Below are positions 11,543-22,318 of a stretch of 62,042 nt of DNA, piece by piece (position 1 is the first letter of the stretch; every line of letters starts with the position of its first letter). A model generated the notes under the pieces. The model was not told the origin of the DNA, made no database searches, and saw nothing but the letters and a program-made list of their open reading frames with translations. The DNA is taken from contig JBNGIQ010009421.1 of assembly GCA_049999765.1 (NCBI GenBank), forward strand, positions 447,645 to 509,686, given 5' to 3'. Source of the DNA: Phaeoceros laevis. Lineage: Eukaryota; Anthocerotophyta; Anthocerotopsida; Notothyladales. A program made the position numbers and the translations under genes.

Positions 11543-13452
11543 ATGAAGGCTGGAAGCTGTCGTGTGACTACAAGAACTCGTAGTATGCGTGGAGGCTTTA
11601 CTTCGGACTATTCTTCAGAGAATGCGGGCTGGTCTGCTGGAATTCTTTGCCGGATCTGTTTACAAACATTAGCTTGCGTTGCTAGCCTTGTGCTTGGATT
11701 CAGCTTTTCCAGAGAATCCCTTTTTGTTGCGCTTCACTGGCACCAGCCTCAGGTTGTATACCTAAGAGCTGCATCCGAGATCACAAATAGGATAGATGTT
11801 GTGGTTAACGACAGTGATGTGGCTCTTCAGTTCCCGTATGTTCCTGTTTCAGAGGTTAGTGATCAGAAGCAAACACCTCTAGAGAAGGAAACTGTGCAGG
11901 GCTCATTTTCACTCAACGGCTCGAAGAGCAGTCGAGTTCATGTGGGACGGCATGAAATCTTGGTTCGGCCATGGGCTCACCCAGACCCGGGGCAGATGAT
12001 GACTGCGCACAGTTTGATTTTACGCGTCCAAGAGGAGCAGAGGCGGTTGTATGGAATTGCTCAAAGACGGAGGACGATTGCCATAACGCCAACATATTCT
12101 CGAACGTTTCAGACAGTGTACTTAAGCAGTCTCCTGCATACACTCTCAAATGTGCCTGGTCCATTGACTTGGATTGTAGTGGAAGCTGGAGGTGTTTCTG
12201 ACGAGACCGCAGAGCTGCTTGAAAAGTCGGGCCTCGAATTTTTTCACCTAGGATTGTTGAAGCCCATGCCGAAGACAGTGGAAGAGCAAGTTGCGCTGGA
12301 GAGACTTCTACGGCTGGAGGGACTGGGGTAAGTTCTTAGGCGTGGCTTTTGCTTTGAATTTGTCTTGGACTCCCATTGCCACCACTTGTATGGAGTCAAC
12401 AGAATGCTAGCAGGATCTCGTCCTTTCACAGAGAGGACCAGTTTTTTTTCTCTTCAAACGTCTTATACTGTGGTGATCTGCAGGCACGTGCGAGAAAATA
12501 ATCTGGACGGACTCATCATATTTGCAGATGAAGGCAATTCATACAGCCTCGACTTTTTTGAAGAGGTGCAACGAGTGGAGTGGATTGCTGGTGTTTCAGT
12601 TGGAATACTGCTGCCACCTCAGTATCCAGAAACCACCTTTGACGGAGATGCTGGCACATCGCCAGAACATCCATACTACCCCATTCAGGGTCCTGCTTGT
12701 AACAGCTCTGGTTATTTACACGGCTGGCACACAGTGGAGCATTCACCCGAGGCTGTCCTTTTGGGGCAATCACACCCTGGTGACATAGTTGCCCTGTGGC
12801 GGGGTCTAGAGTGGGCAGGATTTGTTCTCAATTCACAGATTATTTTGGAGAGAGGTCAAAAGCCAGGTTGGGTGAAGAGCTGGCGTGAGTGGCTTTCTAC
12901 TGGTGAAGATGTCAGCCACCCGGTGAGCATTGTGAAAGATGAGCAGTTCATTGAGGCTCTTGGGGAATGTGGGCGAAATGTGCTTGTGTGGTGGTTGCGT
13001 GTAGAGGCTCGAGCTGACAGCAAACATCCTCATAAGTACGTATATACATGTTATTTTTGTACTTTTGCACACTCTGTTTCAGCTTCTTGGGTAGCAAGGG
13101 CACCTTCAGGTGCTCGCACAAGTATACAAGTATATCAGGTCCAAGTATGTCAGGTGGAATGAGCTGTTGCTTGTGTTTTTTGTTTTCCAGGTGGGTAATA
13201 TATCCGCCTCTCGACATAGTGGTTCCATCCAAGCGAACTCCCTGGCCAGATCCACCTCCGCCACCGCCACCACTACCCCCTCCTTCACCACCTGGGAACT
13301 CTGAACAGACAGAGAAGCGACGACGACAGTCTGGAAAAGACTCGAAGTCCAAGGGTAAAGTACGCCGCGATAGGAGGAAGCATGATCAAGCTCGGACTTT
13401 CAATGAGCACCACCATGGTACTGGTGTCGGTGTACAGAACACCCAAAGTTGA
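11543..13452 (+). CDS. IRX14: GT43 glycosyltransferase, IRX14-like (xylan backbone)
   Basis: Three exons, 11543-12327, 12484-13035 and 13191-13452, join in phase to 532 residues. ATG 11543 precedes a basic stretch and one hydrophobic segment (about residues 32-55), a type II Golgi anchor. The GT43 domain shows AITPTYSRTFQTVYLSSLLH, WIVVEAGGVSDETAELL, LIIFADEGNSY (residues ~272-281), PIQGPACNSSGYLHGWH, WAGFVLNS, CGRNVLVWWLRVEARADSK and PPLDIVVPSKRTPWPD. The order and the ARADSK/KRTPWPD tail are typical of the IRX14 branch. A run of prolines (about residues 465-480) and a Lys/Arg-rich tail close the protein. Family role: elongation of the xylan backbone in the Golgi. The metal-site position usually written ADD(S/N)N reads ADEGN here. 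Exon 3 starts with a GTGGGT that could itself be mistaken for a donor. Confidence 0.9.
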
Positions 13453-13914
13453 AGGAAAGGCTGAGAATGCGATTTATCTCCGAATGAGTAGCACCTCATT
13501 AAGTTCTTTCCTTCCTCTTTCTCGCCACCTCCGTGTGGATACTGATCGATTGGTTAAGCGGTTATTGAAATGGAGTTTGAAAGGTTGATTGTTCCAACAT
13601 CACGAAAGGGTCAAGACCAATTCATCTGCTTGTCGCGGTCGTTCAAAGCTGAAGTTACGAGGAGCTCCTGGCTTAGTCACAAACTTATCCAGGAATCAGA
13701 TCCTTTCCCCGCTTGAAAGCGTGCTGAGTTACATGAGCAGCATTTGCACTGTGTGAGCGAGGGACGTTATATTATCCTGCCAAAGTTACACACGAAACTG
13801 CAACTAAATGAATCATGTCGTTTCGTGAGGTGTGGAGTTGCAAGTTTCAGACTGCATAAAGGGTATGCACAAAATTATTCTTGCCAAAAGCCTTGGAGCA
13901 AAGACTTGGTCTAG
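13453..13914. other. Convergent spacer GT43 (+) / USE1 (-)
   Basis: About 460 bp between two converging genes; it should hold both 3' UTRs. I see no further coding signal. Confidence 0.4.
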
Positions 13915-15341
13915 TTACGTCAGACGAATAAGCAAGACCATAAACATGAACATTGAAAACATGAGAAAGTACATCAACCAAGTGAAGCAAGTAGTGGTGA
14001 AACTTCGAGAGTAAATCTCCCCTGCTCTAAAGTTTGCCTGTGCTGTGGCGGCCAGGCTTTGCTCTACAGCACGTTCTGTGGAATCAACTACCTGTTGAGG
14101 CAATAATGTTGATGAAAATGAGCAAAGGATTTGCAAATGGTACTCCCAGGCACCCATATCCAGAACAGTATTTTCAGGACAAGCGCCAGCTGCATCAGAC
14201 ATTATGCTACAGCAGCTCACCTTTTCAGTATCACGCAAAGAGTGGTCCATCAGGAGACTTGTCTCCTTAATTTGACGAGCAAGTAGGACCATCTCGTCTG
14301 TAAGATCCTCTTGAAGTTGCCTGAAAAGACATACAAGGCACTCAGATGAGGCATCCAACAACAACACGACAAACCACTCAAAAACATCATCTGCTGGTTT
14401 TTCCCAACGGTGATCCTTCTAAACAAGCAGGCAGTTTGCACAGTATCTCTTTTAAGTTTACCTGTGCCGTTCTAGAATTACATGTGTCTCAGCATCGACT
14501 CTTTGTTTATCGTCTAGTCCATCCGACCTCTCCTTGGCTTCTTTGCCATTGACCCTGTCAAATGAGTGGTTCACATCAGAATGGCGAAGTAGGAAAACTT
14601 TCGCCTATACTACGTTATGACTCCATGCTTCCGCCCAGCCAAAAATACACCTGGACAAGTCATGATGTCTGCTGCACTTACGGATTTCGTCTTCTTAAAG
14701 ACACAGAATCGATCTCAGAGGACACGAGTGAGGATCCAGAAATCTCTGGACGACCTTCAGGGCCAGTAGCTGCAACTACTGTGCTTGCCCTTACATTTGA
14801 GAAGCTATCTTTCTCCTTTAAGCTCTCCCACATATCCAGCTGCAGGAGTATATACAGCAACAATATCAAACTTAGCCTTTCAAGAGACCCTAGAAAATAG
14901 AGCTTCAGAGAGGGTTGGCGGTAAAACCGGAGGAGTTCCACTTATTTTCTCGGCCAAAGCTTCGATGCGATCCGCATACTCTTTAGTCTTGGCAGGTGTG
15001 ATCCTGCACCAAAAATCGACCCCACCGGACTGCAGCATCTGTTGTGAATTTTCTGCAGAGTCCAGCTCTCAACCCTCGTACCTCGGCAAATTCTGTGCAT
15101 CTTCCCCAGTGAGAATAAGCAGCTGTTCCCTTGCAGTTGCCAGATACTGCCACATACAATTGGATCCGATCAGCTTTAGTTTCTCACAAGCAGCCCATAT
15201 CGTCGACATGAACCAGGAGGTTTTGGGGATTTCCTACATTGGATCATCGGATCTTACATGCTTAAGCTTCACCTCATTTGTCTGCTCTGGCAACGCTGCC
15301 AGCAGACGGCGCAGCTTGATCTCTGCTTTGCTCAGCCCCAT
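13915..15341 (-). CDS. USE1: USE1-type SNARE (membrane fusion protein Use1)
   Basis: Multi-exon minus gene. ATG 15341 opens MGLSKAEIKLRRLLAALPEQ, the usual plant Use1 start. In-phase exons follow: YLATAREQLLILTGEDAQNL (near 15120), RITPAKTKEYADRIEALAEK (near 14975), a Ser/Glu-rich linker, KEAKERSDGLDDKQRVDAE (near 14510), QLQEDLTDEMVLLARQIKET (near 14300) and VVDSTERAVEQSLAATAQ (near 14070). The gene ends in a C-terminal membrane anchor (WLMYFLMFSMFMFMVLLIRL). Role of the family: Q-SNARE of the ER acting in Golgi-to-ER retrograde fusion. Tail-anchored topology and the SNARE-like heptads agree. Divergent from the G6PD4-type gene; the ~800-bp spacer holds a duplicated 17-mer. Confidence 0.88.
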
Positions 15342-16149
15342 AATTGACAAACGGCTGTACGAGCTCACCAGCCACCTGAAGCGGAAGTCACGACCGAAGG
15401 TGTGCTGGTCAGATTAGTCCCGTAGAAGGACAACTGGACCTCGAGCAATCTACAGCCGGTCTCTTAATGAAGTCCTTCCCTCTCAAGCGATCTACAGCCG
15501 GTCTATCCAGTCACTTCTGCCGGTACCATGGCTAAACTCAGCACGGTATCTGGTAACCCGTATGCTTGGGATATTTAACTGATGCTGACGTGGCTGGTAG
15601 TCGATTAAATCCATCCGCATTCCCAATTGGCCCCTTGTCTAGCCTTCTCCGCCTCCCTGGAACGTTGGCGAAGGTAGAACGATTGACTGTAGTGATGTTG
15701 GCGCAGGAGTAACCTTTCTGCAGCAATTCGTTTGCAATGTTGTGTTGTCGTCGCGGGCCAGTTGGAGTTTGTCAGTGGTTGAGAGCTGCAGCAATGCCGG
15801 TCGGACTCCTGGAAGCTTTAGGGGGAACGACACACCGGAAGAGCTGAATTCTTTCTGATTTGAGTTGCTAGTGTCCTGAGGTGGTCAAAGATCTGCATGG
15901 TGAGAGAGAGAATTTTGCAAATCTTTGCAATTCTGATCTCGAATCGCTGTCGCCACCAGTAGTGGCGTGGAGGCAACGGTAGAATTCCGGTTGAGTGATC
16001 TGGTGCCTTCCTTCCCTCGAGGGGCGGTTCCAGGGCTCCCAATTCTGTAAGCTGGCTGCCGTTCGTTGGTGGTGTGTTTCCTTTCATCCTCTGCTTGCGG
16101 TGTCTGACTTAAGCAACCCTGTTTTGACAGTCTGAATTCGCCGCGACAG
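15342..16149. promoter_or_regulatory. Divergent region USE1 (-) / G6PD4-type (+) with duplicated 17-mer
   Basis: Two copies of a 17-mer with core ATCTACAGCCGGTCT lie at 15446-15462 and 15488-15504 (one mismatch), 42 bp apart, just upstream of the USE1 start. They are candidate regulatory repeats; no known motif is claimed. No gene in the interval. Confidence 0.4.
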
Positions 16150-19100
16150 ATGAGAATGGTGGCACCTTCTTGCGCTCATGCTTCAGCAGCTGTGCACAAT
16201 CCTCCTCCGCAGCATGCATTTCCCATGGGGAGGAGCTTCTCTGTCTCGCGAGAACCTGGTTCATCCTGCATTTCGCAAACAGACTTCGCAGCGGTCAAGG
16301 GTGCTACGATTTGTCCGCGAGGGATCCGGCACAGGAACTTGGACGTTGGTCACGCGATTCATGGAATTCGAATTCGTCGACAAAATCATCTGGTTGTCAC
16401 TCGTAGTCCGAAGTGCAACACCTCTATGTGTGGTTGGACCAACCAGGTAACTGCATAATGTCCTCCCATTGAGAGCTGGGTGGTTTTGCGATGCGAAGGT
16501 TGTAAAGCTAGTCGATACTGGAGGTGTCACGTAGGTGACTTTGCTGCGTGCTGAGGAGCACATGACCATGCCCAAAACTCACAGCCTTATGGATGGTTGG
16601 TCTCGATCTTTAGATGCCACCGGCAATTTGCCTGCAATGGGAACCCTCTTGTCGCCTAAAGAAGAGCGCTTTCTCATCGCTGAGGTCATGGTTTTGTTTC
16701 AAGTTTGGAATGCTGCTACCGTTCTGGGGGATAAGGGCCGAGAAGGAGCTGTCGAAGTCCAGGAAAAGGGAGAAGAAACTACCGGAGGAGCTAAAAGTTC
16801 ATGCAGAGGTGCCTTCACCTGGTGCAAAGGAGGAATCTGCAATAAATACTACAGGCAAACTGCATGCAACTAGCAAGTTGACTTCTCGTACCTGCCATGC
16901 CATTCTTGGCTCTTTCACTGCTTGTTGATGCTGGAACCTGGTTTTGAGTAGAGTTCAAGTAGCTTGCCTTAACGTCCATGGGCACCAGAAGCCTTTCTGA
17001 TACAAGGGCTAAGACAGTTTCTAAGCACATCCTTCTTGTGCAGATATTGTGGGAAAAACAGTGGCTGACCAAGAGGAACAGCCTGGAGTGACTGCCAACA
17101 TACTCTCAACCTCTCATGACGTGTCAACGAATGCAGAAGCTGGACAGCCCGGGGAGGCTTTGCCAGATTATGACGGGTGGATCCCTGATGCGAAAGATAA
17201 GGCAAAGGAGTCTCTCTGCATCACTATCCTGGGGGCTACGGGGTATCTAGCCAGGAACAAAATCTTTCCTGCATTATTTGCACTGTTCAACAGTGGGTTT
17301 CTCCCTGAGGTGATACTCCTGCCGATGTGCCTCTATCCTGAATTTACTGCTCAGTTCAGCTTTCTTAAAAGCCCTCAAGCAAGATAGCTGATGAACTTAA
17401 ATGTCTTCAAGTCTCTTAGAATGCAGATTCTCAGCCACTGGTAAATGGTGCAGAACGTTGGAATTTTTGGATTTTCAAGGAGCAAGTTGTCCGACGAGGA
17501 TTTCAGGGACCTAATTTGCCAGAAACTAACCTGCAGAGTAGACCAACGGTAAGCAGTACGGTGGGTGGGGGCTTCCAGGGTCGGGGTCACAGTTGCTTTC
17601 TGGGGCTTTCAATCAAGATAGCATCTCACATTTGTCAGGAAAGTCCAGATGGGTCTCCTTATTACGTGGCTTTGCTTGTTATTGAAGGGAAGACTGCGGT
17701 GAGAAAATGAACAAGTTTTTGAAGATGGTGCAATATGAATATGGTCAGTACGAAGGATGTGAAGCAATGACAAAGCTCGTGAGTCGAATGAAGGAATTGG
17801 AGGTGATGCTAAGCCCCTTCCTTGGTTCAGAGCTTCATGAAACTAGGACAGGCGAGCAAAGTTGTCCATGTTCAAATGGTAACTTGTGGGGCAGATGTGG
17901 TTGAAATGCATTCTGATATCTAATGCAACAGGGAGGAGGAAATGGAAACCGTATCTTCTACCTTTCTGTACCTTACGAGAATGTTCCTGAGGTAGCTCGC
18001 TGTGTGAGTGCAAATGGTCAAAGCACTACTGGCTGGACACGAGTGGTTCTGGAAAAGCCATTTGGACACGATGCAGAGTCATCGGCAACTATAACAGACG
18101 CCCTTCTCTCTGGTCTTTCAGAGGAACAAATATACAGGTGCGCCAGCAGAATTTTACGTCCACAATTATGCACTTATAGTGGTTAATGCAGGCGTACCTA
18201 ACCAACTTTGTGTATGCTCAGAATTGACCAGCACCTGGGTAAGGAGCTCATGGAGAATTTAACTGTCCTGAGGTTCTCCAATCTCATATTTGAGCCTCTT
18301 TGGAGCCGAACATACATCCGAAATGTACAGGTGTGGACCTGCTCTGGCCATCCGATTTTAGAGTACTGTGGCATTGGTTTTCTGCTTACTTACATACTGT
18401 AAAACTAAAATGCAGGTGATTTTGTCAGAAGACTGGGGAGTTGAAGGGAGAGGAAGGTTTGATGTTCACAGATCTTTCGTTTACATCCAGAGAATGTGGG
18501 TCTCTATGTTTGTAGGCATTTTTCTTCCCTGTGACTGACATTACCTCTTGCAGATACTTCGACGAGCATGGAATTATTCGGGACATTGTTCAGAGTCATG
18601 TATTACAGACGATTGCGTTGTTTGCGATGGAGCCTCCAGTTAGTCTGGATGGTGAGGATGTTCGGAATGAAAAGGTGAGGTTTCGAACACTGAGAATAAC
18701 TGAATCTGAACCGATCGTTGCACTGTACTTATAGCATGCCCTGTGGTTGAGCAGGTGAAGGTGCTGAGGTCCATGAGAAAGCCCAGTTTGCACGATGTTG
18801 TGCTTGGTCAGTACAAGGCAAGCGTATCTAAAGATGGGAAATCGAAGATTCCAGGATATTTAGATGAGCCTGACGTGCCTCCAAGCAGTCTGACTCCCAC
18901 GTTCGTAGCTGCTGCATTTTATATCGACAATGCCCGGTGGGACGGAGTTCCCTTCCTCATCAAGGCAGGCCTTGGACTTATCAAGCACAGGTACTAGGCT
19001 TCACACAACCTCTGCGGTTCCTTTCACCTTGCAGCCTGCCTTCTGACCAATTTTGCAACGTCGTGAAGGGTGGAGATACGCATACAGTTTCGTCACGTCC

Positions 19101-19600
19101 CTGGAAACCTCTACAGGGAACGCTTTGGCTACAACTTGGACCTGGCCACGAACCAGCTCATTATTCGCATTCAGCCCGATGAAGGTGTCTTTTTGAAAGT
19201 CAACAATAAGGTGCCTGGCTTGGGTCTGCAACTGGATTCGTCCAAGCTCAACCTCTTTTACAGAGACACGTATGTATACGGTTCAGAAAAAACCTGCTCT
19301 CCAACGTCTGGGCTTCTGGGTTGCACTAATTGCACATGCTCTGGGCGTACATGCAGATATGACACGGAGCAGATCCCAGACTCCTACGAACGTCTGGTCT
19401 TAGACGTGATCGATGGTGACAACCACCTCTTCATCCGAGCCGACGAATGCCAAGCAGCCTGGGAGCTCCTGGATCCCATCCTTAGGGAAATGGAAGAGCA
19501 GAAGGTATCCCCGGAACTGTACCCTTTCGGTGGCAGAGGCCCCATTGGAGCTTACTACCTGGGTGCCAAGCATGGCGTCCGTTGGGCTGATGACGACTAG
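16150..19600 (+). CDS. G6PD4: Plastid glucose-6-phosphate dehydrogenase, G6PD4-type (probably non-catalytic)
   Basis: Many short exons. The first (ATG 16150 to ~16446) is transit-peptide-like; exons between 16447 and 17043 are not resolved. From 17044 on the frame is consistent: [20 protein letters not shown] (17220-17280), [68 protein letters not shown] (18223-), [76 protein letters not shown] and a terminal [11 protein letters not shown]. The family's GASGDLA coenzyme motif reads GATGYLA, and the DHYLGKE substrate motif reads DQHLGKE, with Gln for the phosphate-binding His. The general-base His in QSHVLQ remains. C-terminal wording is that of the G6PD4 branch. The Arabidopsis member is known as a non-catalytic partner of G6PD1 for peroxisomal targeting. 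Confidence 0.87.
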
Positions 19601-20099
19601 ACAAGTAGCTAGCAGACCCGTTTGAGGCAGCCGCCTGGGCAGGCACGAGGTTTGCAGGCACGGTGTCGTAAGAAACGATGAAAGCTATGCTGCAGACAGG
19701 TACGAGACTACGATTGGGTATGAACGCGGCTACGAGTTTCTGGGACTTCTGCAGACCAATAATGCCGGTGATAAGCTTCACAGAATTAAAACCACTAATT
19801 TCCGCTTTCAACCGTGCATCACGCGCGACTGGATAACGTATGATAACGAGCACATGCCTTGGCCGGTTCAATTGACTTCTCTCGCTACCTCGTGTGTCTA
19901 ACCAGAAACATGGCAATGTCGCGGATTTGCTTCGGTTCATCTGATAATGGCATCCATGATTGGGGGCCTTCTCTACGCTTCCCAATTGCATCGAGCATTG
20001 AGTTGTATTTGGGCAAGGAACGCGGATGCAGCCGTGGGAGGGTCTGGGCAGCGGCGCACTCCGGCAGAAAGATTGATGAGGACTGTGTTATGGTGGGAG
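19601..20099. other. Spacer after G6PD4-type gene
   Basis: No coding signal I can support; it includes the 3' UTR of the upstream gene. Confidence 0.35.
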
Positions 20100-20490
20100 A
20101 CAAAGGGAAAGAAACTATGTGCTCATGCATGGAGGAGGGTAGCACGATTACATTTGTTTCCTGATTTGTATGTGGAGGTGTTGTAAATGCAAAAAAGTGT
20201 CTTTGGTGGGATGGGATGTGGTGTCATGGTATGCAATGCTTACGGCTTCTACCCCACTACAAAGGAAGGGGACTGCAGTTGTCGAATCAAATGCAAGAGG
20301 AGGGAGCAAAGTCCGAATGAGGTCACTGTCATGTGCATATTAGAAGCCTTCAGCAATACAGGAAGCTTGGACATTTAGGGTCCGATCCATCGCCAACTTG
20401 TCTACAACACACAAAGATTTGTGCTTGTATATGGGAAACACTCTCATCCATGCATACGGGAGTTGTCCAACCTTCACTGTCAGGTAGCTG
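20100..20490 (+). pseudogene. Pentatricopeptide repeat (PLS-class) relic
   Basis: PPR wording is spread over three frames: VFGGMG then DVVSWYAMLTA (20195-20250), LQLSNQMQEEGAKS (20275-20316), NEVTVMCILEAFSNTGSLDI (20316-20377, then TAG), IHRQLVYNTQRFVLV (20387-20431) and MGNTLIHAYGSCP (20430-20470). In an intact gene these pieces run on in one frame as S/L motifs. Known role of intact members: organelle RNA binding and editing. At least three shifts and several stops make this a dead fragment. Its left and right limits are unclear. Confidence 0.6.
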
Positions 20491-22318
20491 AATGGAGCAT
20501 GAGCTGCTGAATGCCCTAACACACACGGTATGAAAACAATACTTGTGGTGGTGGTGGCAATTGGTATGGACTCTCGAAACTCCAAAGTAGATGCATAACT
20601 CATGTGCCGGCTAGACAAAAGTATGTTGGACTGCATCTCTGATTTCTTGTTGGACTGCAGGATTTCTATTGGCGCTTGAGTGCAAAATGTGGGGGACACC
20701 ATGCTGATAGTTTTGGATGTATGTGTTCAGACACAAGGACGTTGTCCTAGCAGGTTTAGTTGCTAAAGGGTTTGGCATTTGCTGTGGTAGCTTATGACTT
20801 GTATGTAGAATGTATGTGAAAAGTCTGCACAGACTAGCAGTAGTAGACTTGCCAGTGCCTAGCAGGACAAACAGGTCGGTTTGCGGATTGTGAGTTGAAC
20901 TAACTGTCTAAAACGCTGCATCAGAAAAAACACTTTTTCACGCTAACAAAAGGATGTGCAAAATGCACGATGAGGAGATGTCGGAGGATGACTGTCTACA
21001 TACTCCGGTCCCGAGGATGCACAGCCTGTCAGAAAAACTCTTGAGTTGATGTGTTTACACGGTCGCACCGATGTCCATCCTCTGAAGCAACTGAAGAAGA
21101 GTGGAGCTTACTATACGTTCACATGCTCAGGGCTAAGGAACGAGTTCAAGGGCTGTTCCATTTTCCTCCGCGACATGTTCAAAAAAGTCACGAACAAGTT
21201 AGAAATAGACTGACAGCACTTTTATCTCCCGCCCATGACAACTGAGGTTGATGAAGTTGTACGAAATGTCGAAGTTCTGAAACATCCTTCTCATTGTGAA
21301 TGCAATGTACATCCTGTGCACAGCTGTTCATCCTAGGATTCCTGGGTCCTCCGAGAAAGGTGTGGGACAGGCCTGTGGGGAACTGATCCAAAAAGGACCT
21401 CCTCACTGGGGTTTCAAGTCTTTGGAAGAAACGCATGCGATTCAAAACGTGCCTTGCTGGAGCTCCTCCCGAGGCGGCCGGGCTTGCGCTCCCCCGACTG
21501 ACGGGAACCGTGCGCTGTCAGTGGCTGCACGTCTTGCCCGGTGGCTCATCAGCTGTTTATGGAAGATGGCATGCGCTCGCTGGCAGGGCCTTGTCTGCAG
21601 TTTGACTCGTAAGCGAGCCAGGCAAGCGAAGGAGGCGGCAGCTCAGGCGCGCAGCAGCCAAGGGTGATCGACTGTGGCAGCAGCTTGGAGGTAGGGAAGA
21701 ACGGCAGCTGAGGCCAGTATAGTGAAGCAGGTTTGTTGCAAGTATGGCTGCCTGCGGTTAACTCTGACTGACCCACTGACCCAGTCCCTGCGGTGGTCTA
21801 TTTGTGTCTACACCCGGCTGCCTCCCTCGGTCATGATGCCATACCCTGCCCTGCCCTGCCCTTGAAGTTTGCAGTTGTTTTGCGCGCCTGCAAGCTCCGA
21901 GTGTACTGTCCCAGGAGCCACCAGTTAAGAAGCTTGTGCGTGGAATGATTGGAAGAGTGTTGCTTGCGTGCTGCTAGGGAAAGAAAGACTGCTAGAAGAG
22001 CCAGGGAAGACGCACAGAAGCTGGTGTCTCGCAAGCTGGCAGGCTGGCTGGCTGTCTTGTGTTCCGTACCATTTTCATCTTCTTGTGTCCGCTTGTCTTC
22101 GCCACAGCAGACACTGAGTAGAGTACTGGGAACTGTCCGTGCCTGTTTCAAGAAGGAAGCAAAGTTGGACATGAAGGTTAAAAGTAGGGTGCGCCTTTGC
22201 TCTGTGGACTTAACACCAGCAGGCAAGCAATTGGGACTCGACTGTTGAGGGTGGCCGGAGCTACAACAGAGTAGATGGGACATGAGCATGTGCAGGGAGC
22301 AGGGGGTTTGTGAGAGCT
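20491..22318. other. Spacer / 5' leader of the Agenet gene
   Basis: No gene recognised. The region 21400-21670 is GC-rich with short open frames but no family resemblance. A CCCTG(C) tandem lies at 21845-21862, and GGCTGGCT repeats at 22040-22052. The last part is probably promoter and 5' UTR of the Agenet-domain gene. Confidence 0.4.
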
